Origin: Georgfuchsia sp049276455
GTDB lineage: Bacteria > Pseudomonadota > Gammaproteobacteria > Burkholderiales > Rhodocyclaceae
DNA: 30,287 bases
Assembly (NCBI GenBank): GCA_049276455.1
Contig: JBASWL010000257.1
Span: 1-30,287 of the forward strand
Reading direction: 5' to 3'
Positions 8,287 through 16,314 of this stretch are shown here, one piece after another. The notes below the pieces were generated by a model that saw nothing but the letters and a program-made list of their open reading frames with translations, was not told where the DNA came from and searched no databases. Position numbers and translations under genes: made by a program. How positions within the stretch are numbered: the stretch's first letter is position 1; the number at the start of each line of letters is the position of its first letter.

Positions 8287-8559
8287 GATCTGCTCCTTTG
8301 GTTATTTCAATGAATACCAATCATTTTGCTTGTGAAATACTGCACAACATGAGCATGGATATAAGGCGTTTCACGGCGGAAGTTTTGAGCTTCCACATGT
8401 TAAAACCTGAGGGAAAACAGCTTGCACCTGAGTCCAGTATAGGAAGGGCCGCAAAAAAACCAACCGCATTGAATGAGTTTGTTTTGTGCCACAGATACCC
8501 ATACTGGCAACAGGCATTATTGTTTTATAAAGCGCATAAGTTCAGTAATGGTTCAATTG

Positions 8560-8682
8560 CTGACTACAAATTGAGCGGCGCAGGATAGGCATGATTAACT
8601 TTATGTTCCATGTGCCTACTTGACCGGTTCTCCACTGTTTCCTAACAGCATATCCACAGTTATTGGTGGATAAGTTATCTCA
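8560..8682 (+). repeat. Direct repeat copy B with DnaA-box-like inverted repeat
   Basis: This is the partner of the repeat at 7457-7579, ~1.1 kb away in the same orientation. Here the inverted repeat is perfect: TATCCAC (8651-8657) and GTGGATA (8666-8672) around eight bases. ATATCCACA and the complement of GGTGGATAA each match the DnaA box at eight of nine positions. It lies in the 455-base gap 8287-8741, which otherwise shows only an unconvincing 96-codon open frame and no RNA gene that I can recognise. Confidence 0.6.
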
Positions 8683-8741
8683 CCGGCAGTGACCGATTGC
8701 AGTCAAATCAAGTTAGCGAACGGGGCTGGGTGTACTAACCT

Positions 8742-9308
8742 ATGTTGCTTGCATGGCTCGGCTATGTGGCATTTGCCGCGGACATCCATGGCAAGGGGGT
8801 GAGGCCGAACAGCCCCGAGGAAGCGGCCGCCGCAGCGACACTTTACAAGATCGATCGCAAACTGCTTCGTGATCGGGTCAAGGCGGGTCTGGAGGAACTC
8901 TGCCGTCAGAAAAATATATATCCAGAACGGATTGCCGCCATCGGTTACTGCTTCGGCGGTACAGCGGTACCTGAATTGGCGCGTTCCGGCGCCGACTTAA
9001 ATGGCATTGTCAGTTTTCACGGCGGACTCGACACACCCAATCCGCAGGATGCCGAAATCATACGCACCAAAATACTGGCACTCCACGGCGCTGACGATCC
9101 ATTTGTTCCACCTGAACAGGTCAAGCAGTTTCAGGATGAAATGCGTGGTGAAAACGCGGACTGGCAACTTGTGAAATACTCCAAAGCTGTTCGCTCCTTC
9201 ACCAACCCGTAATCGGGTAATGATAATTCCAGGGGCGCAGCCTACAATGCAGAGGCGGATCGTCGATCCCGGGAGGAAATGAAAAGTTTTTTCAATGAAA
9301 TCTTTTAG
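8742..9308 (+). pseudogene. Dienelactone hydrolase family pseudogene
   Basis: The alpha/beta-hydrolase reading frame encodes LGYVAFAADIHGKG, the nucleophile elbow GYCFGG, ISFHGGL-like VSFHGGLDTP and GADDPFVPPEQV (the acid residue), all typical of dienelactone hydrolases. Three defects are visible. The N-terminal ~80 residues are missing; an in-frame TAA stands just upstream of ATG 8742. An in-frame TAA at 9210-9212 interrupts the protein after RSFTNP, yet the same frame continues as GNDNSRGAAYNAEADRRS..MKSFFNEIF to a TAG at 9306, clearly the normal C-terminus. The catalytic His expected in VHSFT is Arg (VRSFT). Cys and Asp of the triad remain. The remnant ends six bases before the DUF748 gene, so its loss may have fused that gene to a new upstream region. 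Confidence 0.85.
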
Positions 9309-9314
9309 GTCACT

Positions 9315-12314
9315 ATGCGCCTGCCATCACGCAAATCTACCGTAGTAGCGCTACTTGTTCTGGTGCTGGTTTACCTCCTGGGCAGCTGGCTGTTGCTGCC
9401 GCGCGTGCTTCAGTCCCAATCCGAACAATTCTTTGCTGAAAAAACCGGTCATAGCCTCACCATGGACCGGCCCGAATTCAATCCTTTCAAGCTCAGCCTC
9501 AGGCTGCATAACCTTCACCTGCTTGAGCCGGACGGGAAGCCACTACTGGGCTTCAAGGAACTGCTGGTCGACTTTTCGGCGACGAGTATCTATCGTCGCG
9601 CCTGGGTGTTCGACGTCATACGACTTGATGGGCTTGATGCCAGCATCGTCGAGTTGCCCGGCCAGCGGCTCAACTGGAGCGTATTGCTTGAGGCATTCAA
9701 AAGCAAAGAGACTCCAGCACAGCCCGCAACGCCGTTGCCGCGACTGGAAATTGCCAGCCTGACCATTGCCGGCGGCCAGCTCGAACTTGCAGACCGCCGT
9801 ACCCAACCCGGAGTTGAGGCCCGCATCGAGCCGCTCGATCTGCATCTTGAAGAGTTTTCCACCCTGCCCGATAACAATGGCAGATACCGGCTTTCGGTAC
9901 GCACCGACCTTGGCACCAGTATCTTGTGGCAGGGCGAGTTGTCAATCAATCCACTGGCTGTCAGCGGGCACTTCGACGTTGACGGACTACCGCTGGCACG
10001 TCTGGCACAAATCGCCCAACTACCACTGCACTTGGCGCCGCCAGATGGCATCGCGGGGTTGTCGGCCGACTATCGATTCAGCCTATCCGGACCACAGATT
10101 GATCTGGTGCTCGACCAGATCGAAGCCAGAATCGCCAGCTTCAAATTGCGGACTACGCAGGATGCATTGCCGCTACTTGCCCTTGACGACATCGTGCTCA
10201 AGGGTGGTCGCTTTGATCTGCGTCAGCGCAACATAGTGATCGCATCAATAGCCTTCAGTGGTGGCAACGCGAGCCTGTTGCGCAATGCCGAGGGTCGGTT
10301 GAACGTGCTGGACTTGTTGCTGGCGCCAGCGGAAGAGCCTGCACCCTCGACTGCACCAAAGCAGGTCACCCCGGCCAGGCAGAATGCCGAGGCTGACTGG
10401 CACTACCGGGTCGGTCATATAGCACTGAGCGGCTTGCGGGCGGATATCAGCGATCAGACCATGTCGCCAGTAGCGCAACTGGCGCTGCAGGACATTGCTG
10501 TTGATGTCGACAACCTCAGTGACCAACTCGACAAGCCATGGCCGCTGCGTGCATCCTTCAGCGCCGGTGATGGTGGACGATTTGAAGCCGAAGGCAGTGT
10601 GGTTGCCGCGGAACCCTCGGTCGACATCCAAATCAAATTGGTCGGCCTGTCGCTCAAGCCGGTGCAATCCTATCTCGGTGCAGCCACCACACTGACACTG
10701 GCAAGCGGGGTTCTGTCCACTGCAGGCCGCGCCCGCTATGGTCCATCTGGCACGGGCTATAGTGGCAGCGTGGCAGTCAGCAATCTGCGTTTGACCGAAG
10801 CAGGGAGCAAGGCCGACTTCATGGTGTGGAAATCGCTGACAGCACGCAAGCTCGAAGCCACGCCAGCGGCGCTGCAAATTGGCGACCTTGCCCTGAATGG
10901 CCTCAATACCCAACTGATCATCGCCAGGGACAAGACGGTAAATCTTTCCGGAGTAATGCGCCCGCAGCCCGGCATCGCGCCCTCGCCACCCGCCTCAAAG
11001 ACAGGCAGGAGCACGCCACCGTACCGCGTCGATATCGATCACCTGCGCATTACCGGCAGCGAAATGGAGTTCTCCGATTATTCTTTGATGCTGCCTTTTG
11101 GTACGCACATTCACCATCTGCATGGCACGATCAACGGAATCTCATCGCGGCCCGGTGCGTCGGGCCAAATTGAACTCGACGGCCAGGTCGATGACTATGG
11201 TTTGGCCAGTGCGTCGGGCCAGATCAATTTGTCTGACCCCACAGATTCCATGGATCTCAAGGTTATTTTCAAGAATATCGAGATGACCCGGCTGACGCCC
11301 TATGTCGCAACATTCGCTGGCCGCAAGATCAAGTCAGGCAAGCTTTCTCTAGACCTTGACTACAAGATCAAGCAGCGTCAGCTGCTCGGTGAAAACAAGG
11401 TCGTCATGGATCAACTGACGCTGGGAGAGCGTGTTGAAAGCCCGCAAGCCAAGAATCTGCCGCTCGATCTTGCCCTTGCCCTGTTGCAGGATTCTGACGG
11501 CCGCATCGATCTCGGCCTTCCGGTGTCGGGCAGCCTCGACGATCCGCAGTTTAGTTTAGGCGGCATTGTCTGGAAAGTGGTTACCAACTTATTGACCAAG
11601 GTCGCGACCGCCCCCTTCCGCGCGCTTGGTGCTTTGTTCGGCGACGATGAGACGCTGGAAAACATTTCATTCGAAGCTGGCCGCGCACAACTGACGCCGC
11701 CGGAACGCGAGAAGCTTGCCAAGCTTGCTGCTGCGCTAGGCAAGCGTCCCCGACTCACGCTATCCTTGCGCGGCACATGGGCAGAGCCGGATCGTGGCGC
11801 TTTGCAGGATCTGCAATTGCGCCGCGCAGTCGCCGCTAAAATCGGACAGCTGGCTGACGAACAAGACCCCGGGCCCATCCCGATTGATCAACCAAAGACC
11901 CAGACCGCGCTGGAAGACCTGTATGCAGATCGCGTTGGCAGCGGCGAGTTGGCGGCACTGAAGGAAGGCTTCCGCAAAGCCAACCCTGGCCAATTGAAAG
12001 AGAGTGTCACTGGCCAGATGCTCTCCGGCATGACCAATGTGTTCCACAGCAAGCAGGTTCTGTCGGAAAGCGAAGTCGCCCAGCTCAAGGGAAAGGACTT
12101 CCATGCAGTGTTGTACCAGCGGCTGCGCAGCGGAGTGGTTGTTACCGATGCACACTTGCAGACACTGGCAGAGGCGCGCGGCGCAAGTGCATTGGCGGAA
12201 CTGATGGGGGCGAATGTAGCGGTGGACCGTCTCACCCTGCAGGCAGCGGGGAAAACCGAGGCCAAAAACAACGAGATTCCACTTGGCATGGAAGTGGCTG
12301 CAACGGGCAAGTAA
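9315..12314 (+). CDS. DUF748 / AsmA-like envelope protein
   Basis: A 999-aa protein with one N-terminal membrane anchor (residues ~9-30, VVALLVLVLVYLLGSWLLLP) and a long periplasmic part. The start RVLQSQSEQFFAEKTGHSLTMDRPEFNPFKLSLRLHNLHL is the DUF748 signature, and LLVDFSATSIYRRAWVFDVIRLDGL follows at ~75-100. The beta-rich body resembles AsmA/TamB-like proteins, which bridge the periplasm and move lipids or help outer-membrane biogenesis. Near the C-terminus, ENISFEAGRAQLTPPEREKLAKLAAAL (~780-805) is the OmpA-like tail common in this family. A short basal spacing (6 bases) separates it from the dead hydrolase upstream, and no clear Shine-Dalgarno is visible. Together with the AsmA gene at 4002 it gives two members of the superfamily in one window. 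Confidence 0.88.
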   Translation: MRLPSRKSTVVALLVLVLVYLLGSWLLLPRVLQSQSEQFFAEKTGHSLTMDRPEFNPFKLSLRLHNLHLLEPDGKPLLGFKELLVDFSATSIYRRAWVFDVIRLDGLDASIVELPGQRLNWSVLLEAFKSKETPAQPATPLPRLEIASLTIAGGQLELADRRTQPGVEARIEPLDLHLEEFSTLPDNNGRYRLSVRTDLGTSILWQGELSINPLAVSGHFDVDGLPLARLAQIAQLPLHLAPPDGIAGLSADYRFSLSGPQIDLVLDQIEARIASFKLRTTQDALPLLALDDIVLKGGRFDLRQRNIVIASIAFSGGNASLLRNAEGRLNVLDLLLAPAEEPAPSTAPKQVTPARQNAEADWHYRVGHIALSGLRADISDQTMSPVAQLALQDIAVDVDNLSDQLDKPWPLRASFSAGDGGRFEAEGSVVAAEPSVDIQIKLVGLSLKPVQSYLGAATTLTLASGVLSTAGRARYGPSGTGYSGSVAVSNLRLTEAGSKADFMVWKSLTARKLEATPAALQIGDLALNGLNTQLIIARDKTVNLSGVMRPQPGIAPSPPASKTGRSTPPYRVDIDHLRITGSEMEFSDYSLMLPFGTHIHHLHGTINGISSRPGASGQIELDGQVDDYGLASASGQINLSDPTDSMDLKVIFKNIEMTRLTPYVATFAGRKIKSGKLSLDLDYKIKQRQLLGENKVVMDQLTLGERVESPQAKNLPLDLALALLQDSDGRIDLGLPVSGSLDDPQFSLGGIVWKVVTNLLTKVATAPFRALGALFGDDETLENISFEAGRAQLTPPEREKLAKLAAALGKRPRLTLSLRGTWAEPDRGALQDLQLRRAVAAKIGQLADEQDPGPIPIDQPKTQTALEDLYADRVGSGELAALKEGFRKANPGQLKESVTGQMLSGMTNVFHSKQVLSESEVAQLKGKDFHAVLYQRLRSGVVVTDAHLQTLAEARGASALAELMGANVAVDRLTLQAAGKTEAKNNEIPLGMEVAATGK

Positions 12315-12665
12315 GCCTGCCAGGTCGAGTTCAGAATAGTAAACCCGATGGATTCTAATGCGGGACACAACTTGCGTTGGACAGGATTCGCTTTGAGTTT
12401 TACCGGAAAGGTCTGTCGCTTTCAACCTAGACTTGTGAGGGCGGGGCCAAGCTGCGAACAACTTGCTGTCACATTACTTCAGCCTTGCGCTTCACCAAAA
12501 ACTCAGAACTGCACCTGCCGCAAAGTCGGATTGGGCCAAAGCGTGAATACTGCAAACAGCGAACACGACAGCGATAACATTCTTCAGAGCAAATTCCCAG
12601 TGGTTACAGAAGTCCACACGACCCATTTTTTATCATATTCCTGAAATTTGGTAGCTTGTCAAATT

Positions 12666-12694
12666 GCAGTGGCCGGTTAAATCCCGGCCACTGC
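12666..12694 (-). terminator. Terminator-like hairpin after the glycine-zipper lipoprotein gene
   Basis: Arms 12666-12676 and 12684-12694 pair perfectly over 11 bp (GCAGTGGCCGG with its complement) around a 7-base loop; on the minus strand AATTT follows. It is ten bases beyond the lipoprotein stop, so it probably ends that two-gene unit. The rest of the 389-base gap 12315-12703 holds no gene or RNA that I can support. Confidence 0.6.
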
Positions 12695-12703
12695 CATCCC
12701 TCA

Positions 12704-13246
12704 TCACTGTGATGGGTATCCCGGTTGCGGGGGTGGTGGCATATATCCCGGAGGAGGCGGTGGTGGTGGGTAATAATTTGCTGTAGGGGCCGCAGGAACC
12801 TGCCTGCTGCGCGACATGGCGCCAGACACTGGCACTCGCTCCCCCTTTGCATACATGCACTGGATATATGCGTTGTCATAGTTGCGTTGAATTCCGTAGG
12901 CAGAACTTTGAGCGGCATTTGTACCGGCCATGCTGCCTACCAAGAGTCCGGTACCAGCACCCACACCAGCACCCTCATGACCGCCCATGGCCGCACCAGC
13001 AGCGGCACCGACAATGGTTCCTACGGCTGCACTACGCACACCGGCATCTGTCGCGGCCTGGTTCGCGTCGGTCCCGCCAACCTGAATCTGCGCATACTGA
13101 CGGCATTCGGCATCGTCGTTACGGAACTGATCGAAATTCTTGCTGGTCCCGGGCAGGGCCATCACGCTGGGACCGGTCGGTACGGATACGCATCCCGCGA
13201 TTAGCAGAGGCAATACTCCGGCGAGAATAATAATTGGTAATTTCAT
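12704..13246 (-). CDS. Glycine-zipper lipoprotein
   Basis: A 180-aa exported lipoprotein. The signal peptide MKLPIIILAGVLPLLIAGC ends in a lipobox with the acylated Cys at residue 19; the next residues VSVPTGPS make outer-membrane sorting plausible. Residues ~70-115 form a glycine zipper (VGTIVGAAAGAAMGG..GAGVGAGTGLLVGSMAG), a membrane-inserting pattern seen in small envelope lipoproteins. Then comes YDNAYIQCMYAKGERVPV, a sequence found in many such proteins, and a proline-rich tail (NYYPPPPPPPGYMPPPPQPG). The frame is open upstream to 13366 but homology and the signal peptide fix ATG 13246. It follows the Pro/Tyr-rich gene by 20 bases and probably shares its promoter. No specific role is known. 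Confidence 0.85.
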   Translation of the reverse strand: MKLPIIILAGVLPLLIAGCVSVPTGPSVMALPGTSKNFDQFRNDDAECRQYAQIQVGGTDANQAATDAGVRSAAVGTIVGAAAGAAMGGHEGAGVGAGTGLLVGSMAGTNAAQSSAYGIQRNYDNAYIQCMYAKGERVPVSGAMSRSRQVPAAPTANYYPPPPPPPGYMPPPPQPGYPSQ

Positions 13247-13266
13247 TGCGCAGATTCCCGCTTTGG

Positions 13267-13644
13267 TCAAGGTTGTTGTGGAGGTTGTGGCAGTACTTTC
13301 TGCCATCCTTCGGGGCACTCTTTGACGTAAGGGTAATAAGCCTTGGCTGAGGCACAGTGGTACCAATAATTACCGTCGCCCGCCGTATAGGATTCAGTCG
13401 AGGCAGCCGGTTGCTGTTCTATATAGACTTGAGGCTGCGACTGTACGACGACTGGCGGATTGTATGGTGAATAGTAGTAGGGTGGTGGGTAATACCACGG
13501 ACTCCATGGAATCCCTATCATTACACCAATATGCCCACGGCCTCCATAGTGGTGATGACCCCTATCTGCCCAAGCGGCACCCATAACAGACACGCCCAGC
13601 AGCAGGAAAACGATAAGCATTTTGACATATTTCATGGCTTTCAT
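13267..13644 (-). CDS. Exported Pro/Tyr-rich protein
   Basis: A 125-aa protein with a signal peptide (VKMLIVFLLLGVSVMGAAWA, cleavage near residue 26), a His/Gly patch (DRGHHHYGGRGH), a Tyr/Pro-rich stretch (WSPWYYPPPYYYSPYNPP) and a conserved-looking C-terminus (YWYHCASAKAYYPYVKECPEGWQKV) with two cysteines that could pair in the periplasm. Small proteins with the last block are widespread and unnamed in proteobacteria; I cannot assign a function. The start may be ATG 13644 or the in-frame ATG 13635; an AAAGGATG Shine-Dalgarno favours the first. It is the upstream gene of a pair with the lipoprotein. The 192 bases on its 5' side contain two palindromes. Confidence 0.8.
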   Translation of the reverse strand: MKAMKYVKMLIVFLLLGVSVMGAAWADRGHHHYGGRGHIGVMIGIPWSPWYYPPPYYYSPYNPPVVVQSQPQVYIEQQPAASTESYTAGDGNYWYHCASAKAYYPYVKECPEGWQKVLPQPPQQP

Positions 13645-13731
13645 CCTTTATGCATATAAACGCATCAGCCAGCATTCCGTTGACAAAACCTACGAGTCTT
13701 TTCGGCCACGCCCATACATAACATTGTTGTC

Positions 13732-13750
13732 GGCTCCTATTGTAGGAGCC
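13732..13750. other. Perfect 8-bp-arm inverted repeat
   Basis: GGCTCCTA (13732-13739) and TAGGAGCC (13743-13750) flank a 3-base loop. It lies between the FAD protein stop and the Pro/Tyr-rich protein start, both on the minus strand. No T-run follows on either strand. It could be a weak terminator of the oxidoreductase message or an operator. Confidence 0.4.
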
Positions 13751-13763
13751 CAATCTCCCGCCG

Positions 13764-13777
13764 CAATTCATGAATTG
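13764..13777. other. 14-bp perfect palindrome CAATTCATGAATTG
   Basis: A gapless palindrome 14 bases from the inverted repeat at 13732. Its symmetry and AT-rich make-up fit a dimeric regulator site, but no regulator gene is near and I cannot name one. Confidence 0.3.
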
Positions 13778-13836
13778 TAAGAACTTGTTGAATTGCAAGA
13801 AAGAGTTATGGGATCACGTTTGCTTGCAACCTCGAT

Positions 13837-15132
13837 TTAGCTTCCAAATCTGGTTTCCACTTTTACGCCGACTTTCTTGAGCATTGGCGTGGGGAGATCT
13901 CCCCCGGTACAAACAATTACAGCATCATTGGGGAGAATAATTCTTTCTTTACCTAGTTCTAAGGCAACGTCCTCAGGATATATATCTGTTACTGATGATT
14001 CCCAAAACATGTCTATCTGGTTGGTGGTAATGGCTTCTTCTATTCTTGATCTGTTTTTTGGTTTCACCCGATTGAATGCATTGCCCCGATATGACAAGCT
14101 TACTTTAGTGTCCGGTTCAGCGCTGATGGACAGGGCGGCTTCCAAAGCACTATCTCCACCACCAATCACGAGGACATGCTTGCCACGATATTGGCCTGCC
14201 TCGATCAGTCGATACACAACCTTGGCCTGTTCTTCTCCTATTGCGCCCAGCTTTCTAGGGGTACCGCGACGACCGATTGCCAGCAGTAAATTCGCAGTAC
14301 GGTAACTGCCCCTGTTAGTCCTGACGACAAAAACATCGTCTTCAGGAATGATTTCTTCCATCCTCTCACTAAATCGAATTTCGGGTTTGACCTTATCCAG
14401 GATTTCCTGCCAGATCTCCATCAATTGTTCCTTACTTACCTCTCGAACCTTGATCTCGCCAATAATTGGCAAATTCATGGGCGCCGTCATGACGAGTTTG
14501 TTTCGTGGGTAATGATAGGTAGTGCCCCCGAGTGAATCTTCCTGCTCAACGGTGACATAGCGCAAACCTTCATGTTGCGCGGCAAGCGAAGCAGCTATTC
14601 CTGCGGGACCAGCGCCAACTATCAACACATCCAGATCGACCTGCTTTTTTGGCCGTTTGGCTATCGTTGCCATTGCTTGCGTCCCCTGTCTAATAGCGTT
14701 GCGAATCAAACCCATACCCCCGAGTTCGCCCGCGACGAAAATGCCAGGAACGTTAGTTTCAAATGTAGGATTGACTTGGGGAATATCGATGCCCCGTTTG
14801 GCTGTGCCAAAGACCAGTTTAATTGCACCGACGGGACAGGCCGTCGCACAGGCACCATGCCCAATGCAATGTGTTGGGTTGATAAGAACACCCCGGCCAT
14901 TGATGACTCCCAATGCCTTTTCCGGGCATGAAGTTACGCATGCGCCCGACCCCATGCATACCGAGAGATCAACAACCGGATGCAAAGACGGTGGCTCGGT
15001 AAGTCCTGATTCAATGGCTTCCTGCAACACCTCAAGATGTTGCCGCGATTGATGTTTCCTTGCTCCGCCATGAAACTTGATCGCCACAAGAACTATTAGA
15101 GCGGGGATTAGATAAAACAGAGTTTCAGACAT
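13837..15132 (-). CDS. Membrane-anchored FAD/NAD(P) oxidoreductase with two Fe-S motifs
   Basis: A 431-aa protein with one N-terminal membrane helix (residues ~4-20), two ferredoxin-like motifs, and a thioredoxin-reductase-type flavoprotein. The Fe-S motifs are C59-x5-C65-x3-C69-P and C89-x5-C95-x3-C99-P: each lacks the second Cys of the usual CxxCxxCxxxCP (Ser and His stand there). FAD binding is GAGPAG at 173-178; a second dinucleotide motif, IGGGDSALEAAL, is near 305. Unusually, PTFETNVPGIFVAGELGG (~122-139), which closes the FAD domain at the C-terminus in ordinary family members, precedes GAGPAG, and the protein ends just where that segment would follow: a circular permutation. It likely passes electrons between NAD(P)H and a membrane or quinone partner; coupling to the divergent cytochrome cluster is inference. 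It follows the GGDEF-like gene by 24 bases. Confidence 0.85.
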   Translation of the reverse strand: MSETLFYLIPALIVLVAIKFHGGARKHQSRQHLEVLQEAIESGLTEPPSLHPVVDLSVCMGSGACVTSCPEKALGVINGRGVLINPTHCIGHGACATACPVGAIKLVFGTAKRGIDIPQVNPTFETNVPGIFVAGELGGMGLIRNAIRQGTQAMATIAKRPKKQVDLDVLIVGAGPAGIAASLAAQHEGLRYVTVEQEDSLGGTTYHYPRNKLVMTAPMNLPIIGEIKVREVSKEQLMEIWQEILDKVKPEIRFSERMEEIIPEDDVFVVRTNRGSYRTANLLLAIGRRGTPRKLGAIGEEQAKVVYRLIEAGQYRGKHVLVIGGGDSALEAALSISAEPDTKVSLSYRGNAFNRVKPKNRSRIEEAITTNQIDMFWESSVTDIYPEDVALELGKERIILPNDAVIVCTGGDLPTPMLKKVGVKVETRFGS

Positions 15133-15136
15133 CTTG

Positions 15137-15156
15137 AAACACCACCACGGGTGTTT
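15137..15156 (-). other. Hairpin between the GGDEF-like and FAD protein genes
   Basis: AAACACC (15137-15143) pairs with GGTGTTT (15150-15156) across a 6-base loop. It fills almost the whole 24-base gap between the two minus-strand genes and ends four bases before the oxidoreductase ATG, where no Shine-Dalgarno is visible. It may modulate translation or processing of the shared message. Confidence 0.35.
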
Positions 15157-16227
15157 TTAGCATTTGTTCTCTGGCGTGGTGGCAGGTGCAATTTGCTGAT
15201 TGCATGTTCCGTGTTTTGATTGCTCGAGATAGCGATATATTGTGTCAAATATCGCCATTGGATCTTCTCCTGATTTATGTTCACAGAAGGCTACTTGAAG
15301 TAAAACTTCATTTTTCCCAACATTTGGGATTGAGTGGATTGACATCCTGATATTCTCAGCGACCTTTACAGCATCTTGCCCAACAGTACCGGAAAGAAGA
15401 ATAGCAAATTCATTCTCTTTCCAATGGCATACCGTATCGGATGTTCGTATGCGTTCCACAATTTGCCAGGATACGGCTTTGAGTAAATCATTTGCCGCAT
15501 CCTCTCCATATTTTTCCTTATACCGCTCAAACTCATCTATGCTGCAAATGGCCATCGAAAATGGGAATTGATATCGATTGGCAACAGCAACCATATGCGA
15601 CAGCTCGGCTTCGAAATACATTTTGCTCGCCACACCTGTCACTGGGTCGCGCATAGAAGCATCAAAAGTTATGGCATGCAGCTTTTTAATATCCTGCTTG
15701 AACTTGCTAAGCATACCTCTTGCAATTAGCCTGCCAAGTCCAATGATCATGATACCGATCAGGGCATATTCGTAAAAGTGGCGTTCTGAATCCGGGTAAT
15801 CCAAAAAATATAGTCCTGCATAAAGCAGTGCTGCATTAATAACCACACGATAAAAATTGTCATAGTAGGACAAAGCCCACCACCCGCATATCGCTGGTGC
15901 CCAGAAAAGTATGGATCTAAGTATCTCTGGACCAACTCTGCCATCGCTCAGGTAAGGCAGAAACACCCCACATAGCAAAAGAAAAAATAGGGCTAGATCA
16001 ATCACCACACCCGAAATACGATCAGCTCGCTTATAACCCAACAAGGTTCCTGACCAAACAACTACTAGCATTAGGTCTGCGCATAGATAAGCCCATCCTG
16101 CACTCTTCCCCCAATGGCGCTGAACTTCCACCGAAAACAGAACAATAGCAACCGGCAAAGCTATCGAGCGCCAGAATTGGACTAACGAAGTGTGCCCAAT
16201 GTTTTTACTCTGTTCTCGATCTGACAT
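15157..16227 (-). CDS. Membrane protein with degenerate GGDEF domain
   Basis: A 356-aa inner-membrane protein. Residues ~20-175 hold about six hydrophobic helices (for example ALPVAIVLFSVEV, LCADLMLVVVWSGTLLG, VVIDLALFFLLLCGVFL, YALIGIMIIGLGRLIA) without a recognisable sensor domain. The C-terminal half is GGDEF-like: DPVTGVASKMYFEAEL opens it, CSIDEFERYKEKYGEDAANDLL keeps the metal-binding Asp, but the signature GGDEF reads KENEF in CHWKENEFAILL (~residue 265-275). Diguanylate cyclases need the glycines and the acidic third residue, so this domain is probably inactive and may bind nucleotide or act through protein contacts. The gene is first in a unit with the FAD/Fe-S protein and diverges from the cytochrome genes. 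GGGAG stands 13 bases before ATG 16227, a rather long spacing. Confidence 0.85.
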   Translation of the reverse strand: MSDREQSKNIGHTSLVQFWRSIALPVAIVLFSVEVQRHWGKSAGWAYLCADLMLVVVWSGTLLGYKRADRISGVVIDLALFFLLLCGVFLPYLSDGRVGPEILRSILFWAPAICGWWALSYYDNFYRVVINAALLYAGLYFLDYPDSERHFYEYALIGIMIIGLGRLIARGMLSKFKQDIKKLHAITFDASMRDPVTGVASKMYFEAELSHMVAVANRYQFPFSMAICSIDEFERYKEKYGEDAANDLLKAVSWQIVERIRTSDTVCHWKENEFAILLSGTVGQDAVKVAENIRMSIHSIPNVGKNEVLLQVAFCEHKSGEDPMAIFDTIYRYLEQSKHGTCNQQIAPATTPENKC

Positions 16228-16285
16228 ATTTGCAATCTACTCCCTGGAAGAGGATATGGCCCGATTCTTGCGATAGGCTTTCAAG

Positions 16286-16314
16286 ATAACATTAGTAAGG
16301 TAGGTAGGTGACAA
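16286..16314 (-). promoter_or_regulatory. Candidate sigma-70 promoter for the GGDEF-like gene
   Basis: On the minus strand TTGTCA (16314-16309) and TGTTAT (16291-16286) are 17 bases apart, 59 bases ahead of ATG 16227. The -35 lies one base outside the target duplication of the MITE-like element, so the insertion sits directly upstream of it. Confidence 0.35.

Noticed and set aside
8298..8588. 96-codon open frame on the plus strand
   Set aside because: No Shine-Dalgarno, no family likeness, and it runs into repeat copy B.
10245..10913. 222-codon minus-strand frame within the DUF748 gene
   Set aside because: Shadow of the DUF748 coding sequence, without any recognisable domain.
12348..12644. 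98-codon frame after the DUF748 gene
   Set aside because: No Shine-Dalgarno or known motif; treated as intergenic.
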